Source: a virus
Strand: one strand, 5' to 3'
Length of the DNA: 40,745 nucleotides
Virus record (IMG/VR): IMGVR_UViG_3300029927_000049
Location: 1-40,745 of that record
The notes under the pieces: generated by a model
Told to the model about the DNA's origin: nothing
Seen by the model: the letters and a program-made list of their open reading frames with translations, nothing else
Databases searched by the model: none
Shown here: positions 1 through 6,630 of the stretch, piece after piece
Layout of the letters: each line of letters begins with the position of its first letter
Position numbering within the stretch: position 1 is the first letter of the stretch
Position numbers and translations under genes: made by a program

Positions 1-82
1 GTTCGGTATTGCGCACTTTGTAGGCATAGACATTAAGGCGACTGACGGCGAGGTCAGTTTAATTGTGACTAAGTTCTATCTT
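1..82. repeat. Terminal direct repeat, left copy
   Basis: Bases 1-82 are identical to 40664-40745. A reading frame runs without a break from the right end into the left end, so this looks like the overlap left when a circular or circularly permuted molecule is written out linearly. It is too long for a cos overhang and lies inside a gene, which argues against a true packaged terminal repeat. Confidence 0.95.
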
Positions 83-175
83 GGTTTGGCTTTTGCTGGT
101 GTGTTTTATGGTGCCTTCTCTTGCTTGGATTTATTTGAGCACATGTTCAAAGCGTGTCGTGAATTTAACGACTAA
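1..175 (+). CDS. Small membrane protein, 3' part (junction-spanning)
   Basis: This is the C-terminal part of a protein that starts at 40590 and runs through the end of the window into base 1; the frame here begins at base 2 and stops with TAA at 173-175. The joined product is about 82 residues. The N-terminal half is strongly hydrophobic (FWAFISMLCYVLVITGIGFG) and a second hydrophobic stretch (LGLAFAGVFYGAF) follows, so two membrane segments are likely. It ends with a short charged tail. I recognise no family. It belongs to the run of small plus-strand genes leading to the integrase. The joined frame is also the best evidence for circularity. Confidence 0.7.
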   Translation, partial: FGIAHFVGIDIKATDGEVSLIVTKFYLGLAFAGVFYGAFSCLDLFEHMFKACREFND

Positions 176-206
176 ATATAAGATATGTCGTAAAGGAGAA
201 AGTTAA

Positions 207-512
207 ATGAATGAACCAAAAGTAGGCGAATGGTGGATGTGCCAATCAGAAACGGCACGAACTTGCCCCATGATAAAAGTGAAAAATGGATGGGGCTCTA
301 TAAGTGACAAAAGCGGAAACGTAGAATCTTCTTACGTCCAAAAGAAGGGGCTAACGCCGTTATTTCAGATGGTTAAGGCGGTAGACACAGTGGCGTATTT
401 TGGCGCGCATCTAATCGACCACCATGAGGGTAAATTTCCTGGTGGTGAAAATGAAATCCAGCTCCTTTGCGTTGATGTTCTCGATGCATTCGAGGCAGAT
501 TTAAAGAAATAA
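207..512 (+). CDS. Hypothetical protein, 101 aa
   Basis: A soluble, mildly acidic protein without a family I recognise. It starts after a good ribosome site (AAAGGAG, spacing 9) in a leader that resembles the leader of the junction-spanning gene at 40569-40593. The N-terminus (VGEWWMCQ) and evenly spread hydrophobic residues suggest a small folded domain. No membrane segment or metal-binding cluster is visible. It is the first full gene of the small-gene array before excisionase and integrase. Confidence 0.6.
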   Translation: MNEPKVGEWWMCQSETARTCPMIKVKNGWGSISDKSGNVESSYVQKKGLTPLFQMVKAVDTVAYFGAHLIDHHEGKFPGGENEIQLLCVDVLDAFEADLKK

Positions 513-531
513 GACGCTTTGCTGTCGGAAT
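507..531 (+). repeat. Intergenic leader repeat A, copy 1
   Basis: The first 21 bases (507-527, starting AAATAAGACGCTTTG) are identical to 40554-40574, and both copies continue into AATAG with one base of difference. Both lie directly behind a stop codon and before the start of a small gene. This suggests duplication of gene-boundary cassettes, or a shared regulatory leader. Confidence 0.6.
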
Positions 532-560
532 AGCGTTTTAAATAATAGGGGGTAAAAACG

Positions 561-905
561 ATGAATAACCCAAAATCATTTACATGCGAATGCGGTCACA
601 CCTGGTGGTACGGACAGCACGGCGGGCACAATTGTATCGAGTATTACCGAAAAACGATTGCGCGACTAGAGAAGGCCCAAGCAAATCAACTACCCCTGGA
701 GTTAACTGCCGAGAATGGCGCAAAATATCTGTTGCTAGGTGAGTTCAATGAGACTGTCACCTATGACTGCTCAGAGTGCCACGGCGACGGGTGCGATGAG
801 TGCGACAATGAAGGCAGCTATGCGCAAGAAATCCCCGTTACCTGGCCAACAATAAAAGACATCTACGCAAAGATAGTTAAGCACTATACAGGCAATGAAA
901 AATGA
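561..905 (+). CDS. Zinc-binding hypothetical protein
   Basis: A 114-residue protein with two cysteine groups: C9-x-C11 near the N-terminus, and C70-x2-C73-x4-C78-x2-C81 (CSECHGDGCDEC). The second group resembles half of a DnaJ-type zinc knuckle (CxxCxGxG). This suggests a small zinc-stabilised protein. Function is unknown. The start follows a G-rich ribosome site (GGGGG, spacing 8). Its stop overlaps the start of the next gene as ATGA (902-905), so the two are probably translationally coupled. Confidence 0.65.
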   Translation: MNNPKSFTCECGHTWWYGQHGGHNCIEYYRKTIARLEKAQANQLPLELTAENGAKYLLLGEFNETVTYDCSECHGDGCDECDNEGSYAQEIPVTWPTIKDIYAKIVKHYTGNEK

Positions 906-1045
906 AAATTAAACCAGGCGAACAAATACCACGCGAGCTATTCAAAAAGCTCAATCTAACGGATCAGATTATCTATTGTGGCGAGGTTGTTAAAACTGAG
1001 GCGGAAGCGGATCGGCTTAATGAATTGCTGGAGGTGGCGGCGTGA
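902..1045 (+). CDS. Small hypothetical protein, 47 aa
   Basis: A short frame that fills the gap between its neighbours with 4-base overlaps at both ends (ATGA at 902, GTGA at 1042). That spacing is the main reason to call it real. The product begins MKIKPGEQIPRELFKKL and ends in a charged helix (EAEADRLNELLEVAA). It has one cysteine and no membrane segment. Function unknown. Confidence 0.6.
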   Translation: MKIKPGEQIPRELFKKLNLTDQIIYCGEVVKTEAEADRLNELLEVAA

Positions 1046-1410
1046 AGCTTAACGAAACAGAATTTAAAACCGCCTTTATTGCAGCTCGGCTTGGCCAACA
1101 AAGCAAAAGCCTTGATAACCTTGGCGACCCGTCAGCAATAACGAAAGCTGTTAACGAAAGCAAAGCCAGTGCCGAGGCTTATTGGAATTATGTGCAGGGC
1201 ATAGAGATTGCCACCACGCCGCCAGCAAAAAAAACAAAGATCACCGCCGAGCAATGGGAGGTCTTGGGAATAGTTGGCGACTTTCAAGACCTGCTTAACG
1301 ACTTTGAAAAAGGGTTTGTTAGAGATCGATTAAAGGCAGGCGAACATCAAAAATTAACACCGAAGCAAATAGATATTATTGTTACGATTATAAAAAAGAT
1401 AGAGGCTTAG
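1042..1410 (+). CDS. Hypothetical helical protein, GTG start
   Basis: A 122-residue protein starting at GTG, supported by a strong ribosome site (GGAGG, spacing 7) and the GTGA overlap with the previous gene. The N-terminal half is helical. A flexible lysine- and proline-containing linker (TTPPAKKTK, about residues 57-65) leads to a second domain with an amphipathic pattern ending LTPKQIDIIVTIIKKIEA. The linker suggests two parts, perhaps with a protein-binding C-terminus. I do not recognise a family. Confidence 0.6.
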   Translation: MKLNETEFKTAFIAARLGQQSKSLDNLGDPSAITKAVNESKASAEAYWNYVQGIEIATTPPAKKTKITAEQWEVLGIVGDFQDLLNDFEKGFVRDRLKAGEHQKLTPKQIDIIVTIIKKIEA

Positions 1411-1414
1411 GATT

Positions 1415-1636
1415 ATGGCTCACTTAGTGTTAGCTAGAAAATGGATAAAAGAAACCTTTGAAGAAGGTAGCAGGCCGACGCTAAAAGAGGTTGAAACCTG
1501 GGTTGATGATGAAACTCTCCCTGGCTGCATTATAGGCCCCAAGTGTTTTGTTGATGCTGATAGATTCGCCATATGTGGCACAAAGCACAACGCCCCAGCC
1601 AAGGGAAAATTGACACCCTTTGATCTTTTAAGTTAG
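1415..1636 (+). CDS. xis: Excisionase-like DNA-binding protein (Xis)
   Basis: A 73-residue protein just upstream of the integrase. It has the pattern of phage excisionases: a basic N-terminal segment (ARKWIKETFEEGSRPTLKEV), a conserved WV (29-30) and LPG turn (35-37), and FVDADRF at 45-51. In the family this is a winged-helix fold that bends attachment-site DNA and steers integrase towards excision. A ribosome site (GAGG, spacing 9) supports the start. Position and length (lambda Xis has 72 residues) fit the call; sequence similarity to any named protein was judged by eye only. Confidence 0.7.
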   Translation: MAHLVLARKWIKETFEEGSRPTLKEVETWVDDETLPGCIIGPKCFVDADRFAICGTKHNAPAKGKLTPFDLLS

Positions 1637-1646
1637 ATTCGCTCGC

Positions 1647-1664
1647 GCTACGTACAAAAACAAG
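1647..1664 (+). repeat. Possible integrase/Xis arm site, copy 1
   Basis: This 18-base element (GCTACGTACAAAAACAAG) just before the int start recurs with one mismatch at 3968-3985 in the attP region. Its position near int and att suggests a recombinase arm-type or Xis site. Across the genome a match this good could arise by chance, so the inference rests on location. Confidence 0.35.
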
Positions 1665-1675
1665 GATTACTTATC

Positions 1676-2863
1676 ATGGCACGACCTAAGAAGCCTAGGT
1701 TTGTGGACGGCATTCTATTGCCTGACAACCTATATAAAGACCCCAAAGGGCGAATAAATTATTGGCGCTACAAGAGGCGAGACGGCACAGAGAAGATTTT
1801 TCACGCAACCCTAGAGGATGCCGTGGAGGTTGCGAACGCCACCAATAAAGAAAAGGGGATGATGAAAGCCCCTCCCCCACGAAGAGATTCGGTGATTAAA
1901 TACGCTCTTGATTACGAGGCTTATAGAGAAAAGCTCGACCCATCGCTACAAGCTAAGGAATCATGGAAGACTCGCGGAGGCTATTTGCGGCAGTTTGCCA
2001 CCGAATTTACCACCACCCCAATTAGCCACCTAGACCTTATCTCTATACAAAATTGGTGGGACCACTTAACCGGATACGCTCAGCGCTCAAGACGCTCTGA
2101 ATTCAATAAATTTTTTAACTGGCTAATGTCTAAGGATGTTGTGCCTCTACTTAAAGGCAACCCATTCACCACTGCCGATGATCGCCCTCGCGTACTAATG
2201 AAGCCACTACCTAAAAAGGAAAGACAGCGACTCGACAAAGAGAGCTTTTGGAAAATTTACGAGAAAGCTGGCGAGCTCGGTTTAGATTACTTACAGATAG
2301 GAATGGGGATCAGCCTACTTACCACCATGCGGAGAGGCGATATTGTTTACCTTAAATTTGACCGGCACATAGTCAACGATCAATTATGTAAGGGTATTTC
2401 TAAAAGCCACGAAAAGGCCGAAAATGGCGAAGGGGCCAACCTGCGATGGGATTTGAGCGATAACCCAATGTTACGCGAACTCATAGCGAGAGCGCGAGAG
2501 CTATCATTGAAGCATTACCGCTGCCCTTACGTCATCAACCGGCTGCCGCAAAAAAGGGTAATGGGTAAAAAGACCCACCATTGCCAAGTATTGCCCCGCA
2601 TATTTTCTGATGCCTTTGTTGAGGCCAGAGACGCTACCGGCCTATTTTCTGGATTAGAGAAACGCCAAAAACCGACCTTCCACGAGATACGCGCACTGGG
2701 TAGCCACCTTTATGGAAAGGCTGGTTATGATATTGGGCGAGTGCAGGAATTAATGGCGCACACCGATGCTGAAATGACGGAGCATTACCAGGCAGGGCAT
2801 GAAATACAATGGACTGATATTGATATGACGATATCGGAGAAAGTGCTTGGGGGGAGTTTTTGA
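1676..2863 (+). CDS. int: Tyrosine-recombinase integrase
   Basis: A 395-residue site-specific recombinase of the lambda Int family, which catalyses integration at attP/attB and, with Xis, excision. An N-terminal arm-binding-like domain (about 1-65, with YWRYKRRDGTEK) and a core-binding domain (about 70-175) precede the catalytic domain. Visible active-site residues are R219 (TTMRRGD), a likely K243, H336-x2-R339 (HEIR), H362 (MAHTD) and the nucleophile Y371 (TEHY). All canonical positions are present, so it should be active. A ribosome site (AAGGA, spacing 9) supports the ATG. The start lies 40 bases after the Xis-like gene. Confidence 0.95.
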   Translation: MARPKKPRFVDGILLPDNLYKDPKGRINYWRYKRRDGTEKIFHATLEDAVEVANATNKEKGMMKAPPPRRDSVIKYALDYEAYREKLDPSLQAKESWKTRGGYLRQFATEFTTTPISHLDLISIQNWWDHLTGYAQRSRRSEFNKFFNWLMSKDVVPLLKGNPFTTADDRPRVLMKPLPKKERQRLDKESFWKIYEKAGELGLDYLQIGMGISLLTTMRRGDIVYLKFDRHIVNDQLCKGISKSHEKAENGEGANLRWDLSDNPMLRELIARARELSLKHYRCPYVINRLPQKRVMGKKTHHCQVLPRIFSDAFVEARDATGLFSGLEKRQKPTFHEIRALGSHLYGKAGYDIGRVQELMAHTDAEMTEHYQAGHEIQWTDIDMTISEKVLGGSF

Positions 2864-2873
2864 TAAAATCATG

Positions 2874-2913
2874 AATACAGCCTTTAGACTACTGTCTAGC
2901 TAGGGGCTGTATT
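2874..2913. terminator. Hairpin between convergent int and Ntn gene
   Basis: A 9-bp perfect stem (AATACAGCC 2874-2882 with GGCTGTATT 2905-2913) encloses a second hairpin (TAGAC/GTCTA). It lies between two convergent genes, so a shared transcription end is plausible. The flanking T tracts are poor, so an efficient intrinsic terminator is not certain. Confidence 0.4.
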
Positions 2914-2925
2914 TACCTAACAGCA

Positions 2926-3807
2926 TTAGAAATACCGACCAACTGACTTCGCTAACTTCTGTTGTAGCGCAATAAACTCGTCCGTTTGCTCTGGAGTATA
3001 ATCACTGCATACTACTTGCCCCATACTGTTAAGGCGCGCGGCCTCTTCAGCGGCGTCAAACGGGCTAGCGCAACGTAAATCATTCGATGAGGCTGCATCT
3101 TCCAACCCCTCCAGGAGTTTAACCTGCTCACCCACAAGCTCTCTTTCCATTTGAATATCACTCTGTTTAGTAGTCATATTAATCTTGCCACCAGTGGGTA
3201 AATCCCCACCCTCCTCGTAGCACGCAAAAGCTATTTTTTCGGATTCCTTATCATTCAGAGTAGCATTTTTAGCTTTTTTTACCACATCTTTAAGGTTACA
3301 ACGTGCTATCGCTTTGAGATTGGCACCAACTATCCTGCGAATTGGCAGCTGCGCCCCTCCCTTGCCCTTATTCTCCTTATACATTTTGGAGAATCGGCCA
3401 GACCCAATAGCAAAAGTCTTACTGTTAACAGCTTGATCTCTGGATGTCCTCTTGATCTCTGGCTGATCGCTTCCTGGATCAGCGCGAGAATATGCAAACA
3501 ACTGCAAACTCCCGTCATATCGCATAATGTAAAACTGAACCCCAATATGTTTAGCAAATTCAACAAGTGAATCAAGCCAAAAATCAGATCTATTAATTAT
3601 TAGATCATACTCTTTCAAAAATTCAGCGAATATTATATTGGTTCCAGCAAATCCGTACAAAACCCCGCCAATATCAACGCACTTCAAGAACTCATCGACA
3701 TCGTCCCATTTTGCTATCTTTCCGTTGCTGTTCAGGTAGCTTACCCGGGTGTCAGAGGCCATTACTGCAGGCTTTTTGTGCCGCTTCCTAAATATCGTTG
3801 TAGTCAA
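2926..3807 (-). CDS. Proteasome/HslV-like Ntn-hydrolase protein
   Basis: A 293-residue protein with hallmarks of the proteasome/HslV N-terminal-nucleophile family. After removal of Met the chain begins with threonine (MTTTI, compare HslV MTTI). D19 (MASDTR) and K30 (GKI) fall near the catalytic Asp17/Lys33 positions. GFAGT (52-56) and FAIGSG (132-137) match two conserved core motifs. Family members are self-compartmentalised proteases, but some relatives have other substrates. A charged C-terminal extension of about 100 residues goes beyond HslV length. The start is TTG, with AGGA at spacing 8. It sits alone and reversed between int and attP, the usual place for a lysogenic-conversion gene, and would lie at a prophage end. 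No HslU/ATPase partner is seen in the window. Confidence 0.7.
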   Translation of the reverse strand: MTTTIFRKRHKKPAVMASDTRVSYLNSNGKIAKWDDVDEFLKCVDIGGVLYGFAGTNIIFAEFLKEYDLIINRSDFWLDSLVEFAKHIGVQFYIMRYDGSLQLFAYSRADPGSDQPEIKRTSRDQAVNSKTFAIGSGRFSKMYKENKGKGGAQLPIRRIVGANLKAIARCNLKDVVKKAKNATLNDKESEKIAFACYEEGGDLPTGGKINMTTKQSDIQMERELVGEQVKLLEGLEDAASSNDLRCASPFDAAEEAARLNSMGQVVCSDYTPEQTDEFIALQQKLAKSVGRYF

Positions 3808-3921
3808 ATCCCAAGTCCTGTTTCCGAATAGCGAAAACCAATTGTGACGCTACATAAATTATAAGCGCCATCTCCATCAACAATACATTGAACACGCAAC
3901 CCGCGGAAAACTCAATGGGGG

Positions 3922-3947
3922 AAGGGGCTCTTCAGCCCCTTTTTTTT
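3922..3947 (+). terminator. Rho-independent terminator
   Basis: An 8-bp stem AAGGGGCT/AGCCCCTT around a CTTC loop is followed by a run of eight T on the plus strand. It would stop rightward transcripts that leave int before they reach attP. Confidence 0.75.
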
Positions 3948-3967
3948 CATTACGCCGTTTAAGTATT

Positions 3968-3985
3968 GCTACGTACCAAAACAAG
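3968..3985 (+). repeat. Possible integrase/Xis arm site, copy 2
   Basis: GCTACGTACCAAAACAAG here matches 1647-1664 at 17 of 18 positions. It lies about 80 bases from the tRNA-derived attP core. Confidence 0.35.
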
Positions 3986-4007
3986 ACATAATTCTTTAAA
4001 ATCTTAG

Positions 4008-4029
4008 TTTGTGTGCGGTTTGTGTGCGG
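4008..4029 (+). repeat. Tandem 11-base repeat beside attP
   Basis: TTTGTGTGCGG occurs twice back to back (4008-4018 and 4019-4029). A related ATGTGCGTTTCGG lies on the other side of the core near 4168. Short direct repeats flanking the core are typical integrase arm-type sites. Confidence 0.5.
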
Positions 4030-4062
4030 TTAGTATCCCTTAACACTGCAACCCGCGTCAAT

Positions 4063-4112
4063 TGGTCGGGGCGAAAGGATTTGAACCTTCGACCCCTACA
4101 ACCCCATTGTAA
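4063..4112 (-). other. attP: attP core: 3' half of tRNA-Pro(GGG)
   Basis: Read on the minus strand, this matches positions 27-76 of a proline tRNA. It shows a 5-bp anticodon stem (UUACA with UGUAG), loop AUGGGGU with anticodon GGG, a TpsiC arm containing GGTTCAAATCC, acceptor strand CGCCCCG, and encoded ACCA. The 5' half is absent: upstream there is no D arm and no CGGGGCG strand. A 3' tRNA half in a phage next to int is the standard sign of integration into that tRNA gene, restoring its end. Core limits are approximate. Confidence 0.85.
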
Positions 4113-4220
4113 AGTACTCGTGAATGCAACTCGTTGATTAAAAAGGAATCTAGGGGTATTTGAGTTAATGTGCGTTTCGGGCGAAAATGACCGCCAATCA
4201 ATTAACAAAGGATGTGGAAA

Positions 4221-4724
4221 ATGTCGGCACTATTAGGAACTATCGTGGGCGGACTTATCGCTTTTTGTAGCTCAGTTGGGGCAACCTATATACTGGACAA
4301 TCGCAAAAAAACTCTTGAAGCCAGAAGTATTGCCGTCGTAATTTCCGGTGAAATCGGCATGGTCTGCAAGCTGATAAAAAAGAGGCAATACCAGCAACAC
4401 ATACAGTCGCACATAGCAAACCTTAAGCGAGATAGTTCCACCGCATCCTTTAGCGCCCATGTAAGGCGGTCTTACTCGAAAGCATACGACGCAAACATAC
4501 AAAAACTTGGTGTACTGGAGTATGGCCTAGCAGGCGAGATTGTTGAATTCTACGGACTGTTGAACGCTGCGATTGAGGATATAGAAGGTGTAAGCAACGG
4601 AGATCACGACAAGCACAGCGAAAAAACGCTGATTGATTTATACACTAATTTGGACAGTATAATTGAGCGGATAATGATACTAGGTGAGGGGATTTGCACG
4701 AAGGTGGCAAAAGACTGCGAGTAG
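4221..4724 (+). CDS. Membrane-anchored hypothetical protein
   Basis: A protein of 167 residues from the ATG at 4221, chosen over ATG 4212 because AAAGGA (4207-4212) lies 8 bases upstream of it. An N-terminal hydrophobic segment (LLGTIVGGLIAFCSSVGATYIL) anchors it, with the remainder cytoplasmic by the positive-inside rule (NRKKTLEAR follows). The body is helical and charged. No family is recognised. It is the first gene beyond attP and would sit at one edge of the prophage, a usual place for lysogen-expressed genes. Confidence 0.65.
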   Translation: MSALLGTIVGGLIAFCSSVGATYILDNRKKTLEARSIAVVISGEIGMVCKLIKKRQYQQHIQSHIANLKRDSSTASFSAHVRRSYSKAYDANIQKLGVLEYGLAGEIVEFYGLLNAAIEDIEGVSNGDHDKHSEKTLIDLYTNLDSIIERIMILGEGICTKVAKDCE

Positions 4725-4753
4725 TGACCAGCCCCCATCCATAGTAAGCAAAA

Positions 4754-4782
4754 TTGACTCTATTTTGTCCTTAGCCTAATAT
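4754..4782 (+). promoter_or_regulatory. Sigma70-type promoter for 4817 gene pair
   Basis: A -35 TTGACT (4754-4759) and a -10 TAATAT (4777-4782) are separated by exactly 17 bases, and an ATG follows about 35 bases later. This is the best constitutive-type promoter in the accessory region and fits genes expressed from the lysogen. Confidence 0.65.
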
Positions 4783-4816
4783 CCACATTCCACAATCAGA
4801 TTAAGGATAATAAACG

Positions 4817-5224
4817 ATGGCCTACATTGAAGAGTCGCTTTCTAAGGGCGAGATAATATACGAGAAATTCAAACACCATTGGACGGCCTATATAGTCATG
4901 GTGCTTTGTATAATCTTGGCCCCTCTCACCTTGGGAATAACTTTAATATTTGCCGTCTATGCCTACTTGTCTCTTAAAGCGATAGAGCAAGGCGTAACTA
5001 ATAAGCGCGTTATTTATAAAACAGGGATAATTTCACGAAAAACTGAAGAGGTTAAATTAACATCAGTTGAAACCGTGGAGATTAAGCAAGGTATATTGGG
5101 TAGGATGCTGGGTTATGGAGACGTCGAGGTGACGGGCACAGGCATTAGCGGAATGTTATTTAAGTCGATAGATAACCCTATGTCAGTCAAGAAGTCGATA
5201 GAAAGCGCTGAGCCAGCCCAATGA
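4817..5224 (+). CDS. bPH2-domain membrane protein
   Basis: A 135-residue protein with two adjacent membrane helices (about residues 23-55, WTAYIVMVLCIILAPLTLGITLIFAVYAYLSL broken by a proline/glycine turn). A bacterial PH-like domain of the DUF304/YdbS type follows: TNKRVIYKTGIISRK, then TSVETVEI and GYGDVEVTGTG. In bacteria such proteins are membrane proteins of largely unknown role. The ribosome site AAGGA (spacing 9) and promoter 4754-4782 support expression. The stop overlaps the next start (ATGA, 5221-5224), so it is coupled to the secreted nuclease. Confidence 0.75.
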   Translation: MAYIEESLSKGEIIYEKFKHHWTAYIVMVLCIILAPLTLGITLIFAVYAYLSLKAIEQGVTNKRVIYKTGIISRKTEEVKLTSVETVEIKQGILGRMLGYGDVEVTGTGISGMLFKSIDNPMSVKKSIESAEPAQ

Positions 5225-5676
5225 TTAGATTAACCCTAACCTTATGCGCCCTCCTTGCCTGCTCACAGTCTTTCGCGGCCAAATCATACGGTAACCTTAA
5301 ATTACCATCTAGTGCCGTGACAAGCATCTATGACGCAGACACGTTCACCATAACAGTTCCTGGCTGGCCTGCCGTTGCTGGTGAGCGAATTAGCGTAAGG
5401 ATAAACGGGATTGATGCGCCGGAGATGAAAAGCAAGTGCAAGACCGCAGACGCCAAAAGTCGCGAACGACGAATGGCACAAAAGGCTAAACAATTTACAG
5501 TTGGCGCATTGAGGCAAACAAAGGAACTGGAGCTAAGGAATATTAAGCGAGGGAAGTATTTTAGACTGCTAGCCGATGTCTACGTTGACGGGCACAATCT
5601 AGCCGCTTACTTGATCGAAAAAGGCCAGGCTAGGCCATACCACGGGGGGAAGCGTAAAAACTGGTGCAAAGGTTAA
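5221..5676 (+). CDS. Secreted thermonuclease-family nuclease
   Basis: A 151-residue staphylococcal-nuclease-like protein. A signal peptide occupies about 1-20 (hydrophobic LTLTLCALLACSQSFAA). The SNase fold follows: IYDADTF (36-42), RINGIDAPE with R60 and E68 matching catalytic Arg35/Glu43, GKYFR with R115 matching Arg87, LADVYVDG, and a C-terminal ARPYHGGKRKNWC. All catalytic residues appear present, so it should cut DNA or RNA outside the cytoplasm. Possible roles are nutrient recovery or attack on incoming phage DNA in the periplasm. It is coupled to the bPH2 gene. Its 3' end overlaps the convergent tail gene by 4 bases. Confidence 0.85.
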   Translation: MIRLTLTLCALLACSQSFAAKSYGNLKLPSSAVTSIYDADTFTITVPGWPAVAGERISVRINGIDAPEMKSKCKTADAKSRERRMAQKAKQFTVGALRQTKELELRNIKRGKYFRLLADVYVDGHNLAAYLIEKGQARPYHGGKRKNWCKG

Positions 5677-6623
5677 GTACTCTTCCATCTATATCGACAT
5701 GCCTTAACGCCGCTCGGTGTTGCCCTGGCTAAGTCAGCATTATCTAGCCTCAAATAATCATCCTTGAATAACTGCGCTATCGATTCGCCTGCCTCGTGCA
5801 TATCAAGAAGATCGCTGGTTTCTGGTGGATTTAATAGAATTACTTCGTCGCCTTCCTTTTTGCTTAGGAATGGGTGGGGAATTAACCCCATGTCGGCGTT
5901 TTTGATTGTGTGGGTTATTTCTTCCATTTCGGTAACCACTTTGCCGCGCCTTTTGTCTATTGTGCGCTTGCGCCTGAATTTCTTTCCCTGCCTGTTGGTT
6001 GCGTCAGCTCTAACGCTGGTAGGACCATTGTATCCCCATGGCGGAACGTCTGCCGTATACGTTGCAACAATAACGCCATCGCGCAGCAAGCCGAAGTGAA
6101 ACAGCGGTATATCACCATCTCCTAGGTTATAGGGTGGTGATGAGTTTATATATCGTTGGTGAGCGTGGAGTGTTATTGAGGCGTGACCGGACACTTGCTC
6201 TAATTGAATGGCTGTCACTTGGCCATCTGCCGCCAGTAACGGGGAGCTTTCTAGCATTCTCATTGCGAAAATAAAGCCACCAGTGCTGCCCACCGCCTCC
6301 GCTTGCGGAAAAAACCCATATGACCCGCCAGGTAAAATCAAATCCTGAGCCGCCCCCAACGCTACAGAAACAGAGCCGGTTGAAGTGCTTAATTCTGCCT
6401 GGTGAATAGCTCCCGCCACTACCTGTGATTGATCAACGGAATTAGCCGCCATCTTATCGAGCGTTACAATTGCACTATCCATAGCCGCAGTCTGCAACCT
6501 AGGCGCACCCGCCGCCCCTTCGAACATTGCAAGAGGATCATCCCGCAAAGCTGTTAATGTCGCCTCTACAATTGGGCTATCAGTATCTATCTGGGCCGTT
6601 GTTATGCCTGTATAACCTGTCAT
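5673..6623 (-). CDS. Tail-tip-associated virion protein
   Basis: A 316-residue protein at the distal end of the tail operon, after the hub-like gene. It starts MTGYTGITTAQIDTDSP, and carries a basic segment (RQGKKFRRKRTIDKRRGKVVTEMEE) in its second half. No enzyme motif is visible. Position suggests a tail-tip or host-contact component. I recognise no named family. It is the last gene of the late transcript and meets the plus-strand nuclease gene tail to tail. Confidence 0.6.
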   Translation of the reverse strand: MTGYTGITTAQIDTDSPIVEATLTALRDDPLAMFEGAAGAPRLQTAAMDSAIVTLDKMAANSVDQSQVVAGAIHQAELSTSTGSVSVALGAAQDLILPGGSYGFFPQAEAVGSTGGFIFAMRMLESSPLLAADGQVTAIQLEQVSGHASITLHAHQRYINSSPPYNLGDGDIPLFHFGLLRDGVIVATYTADVPPWGYNGPTSVRADATNRQGKKFRRKRTIDKRRGKVVTEMEEITHTIKNADMGLIPHPFLSKKEGDEVILLNPPETSDLLDMHEAGESIAQLFKDDYLRLDNADLARATPSGVKACRYRWKST

Positions 6624-6630
6624 AAATACC

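Larger units (their letters stand above)
3808..4220. other. Non-coding attachment region
   Basis: This stretch of about 400 bases has no convincing gene. It holds a weak minus-strand promoter for the Ntn gene (-10 TATAAT at 3858-3863), an intrinsic terminator (3922-3947), the second copy of the 18-base element (3968-3985), a tandem 11-base repeat (4008-4029) and the tRNA-Pro 3' half (4063-4112). The whole has the architecture of a phage attP: a core with repeated protein-binding sites beside it. Confidence 0.7.

Noticed and set aside
4063-4112. Functional tRNA gene
   Set aside because: Only positions 27-76 are present; no D arm or 5' acceptor strand upstream, so it is an attachment core.
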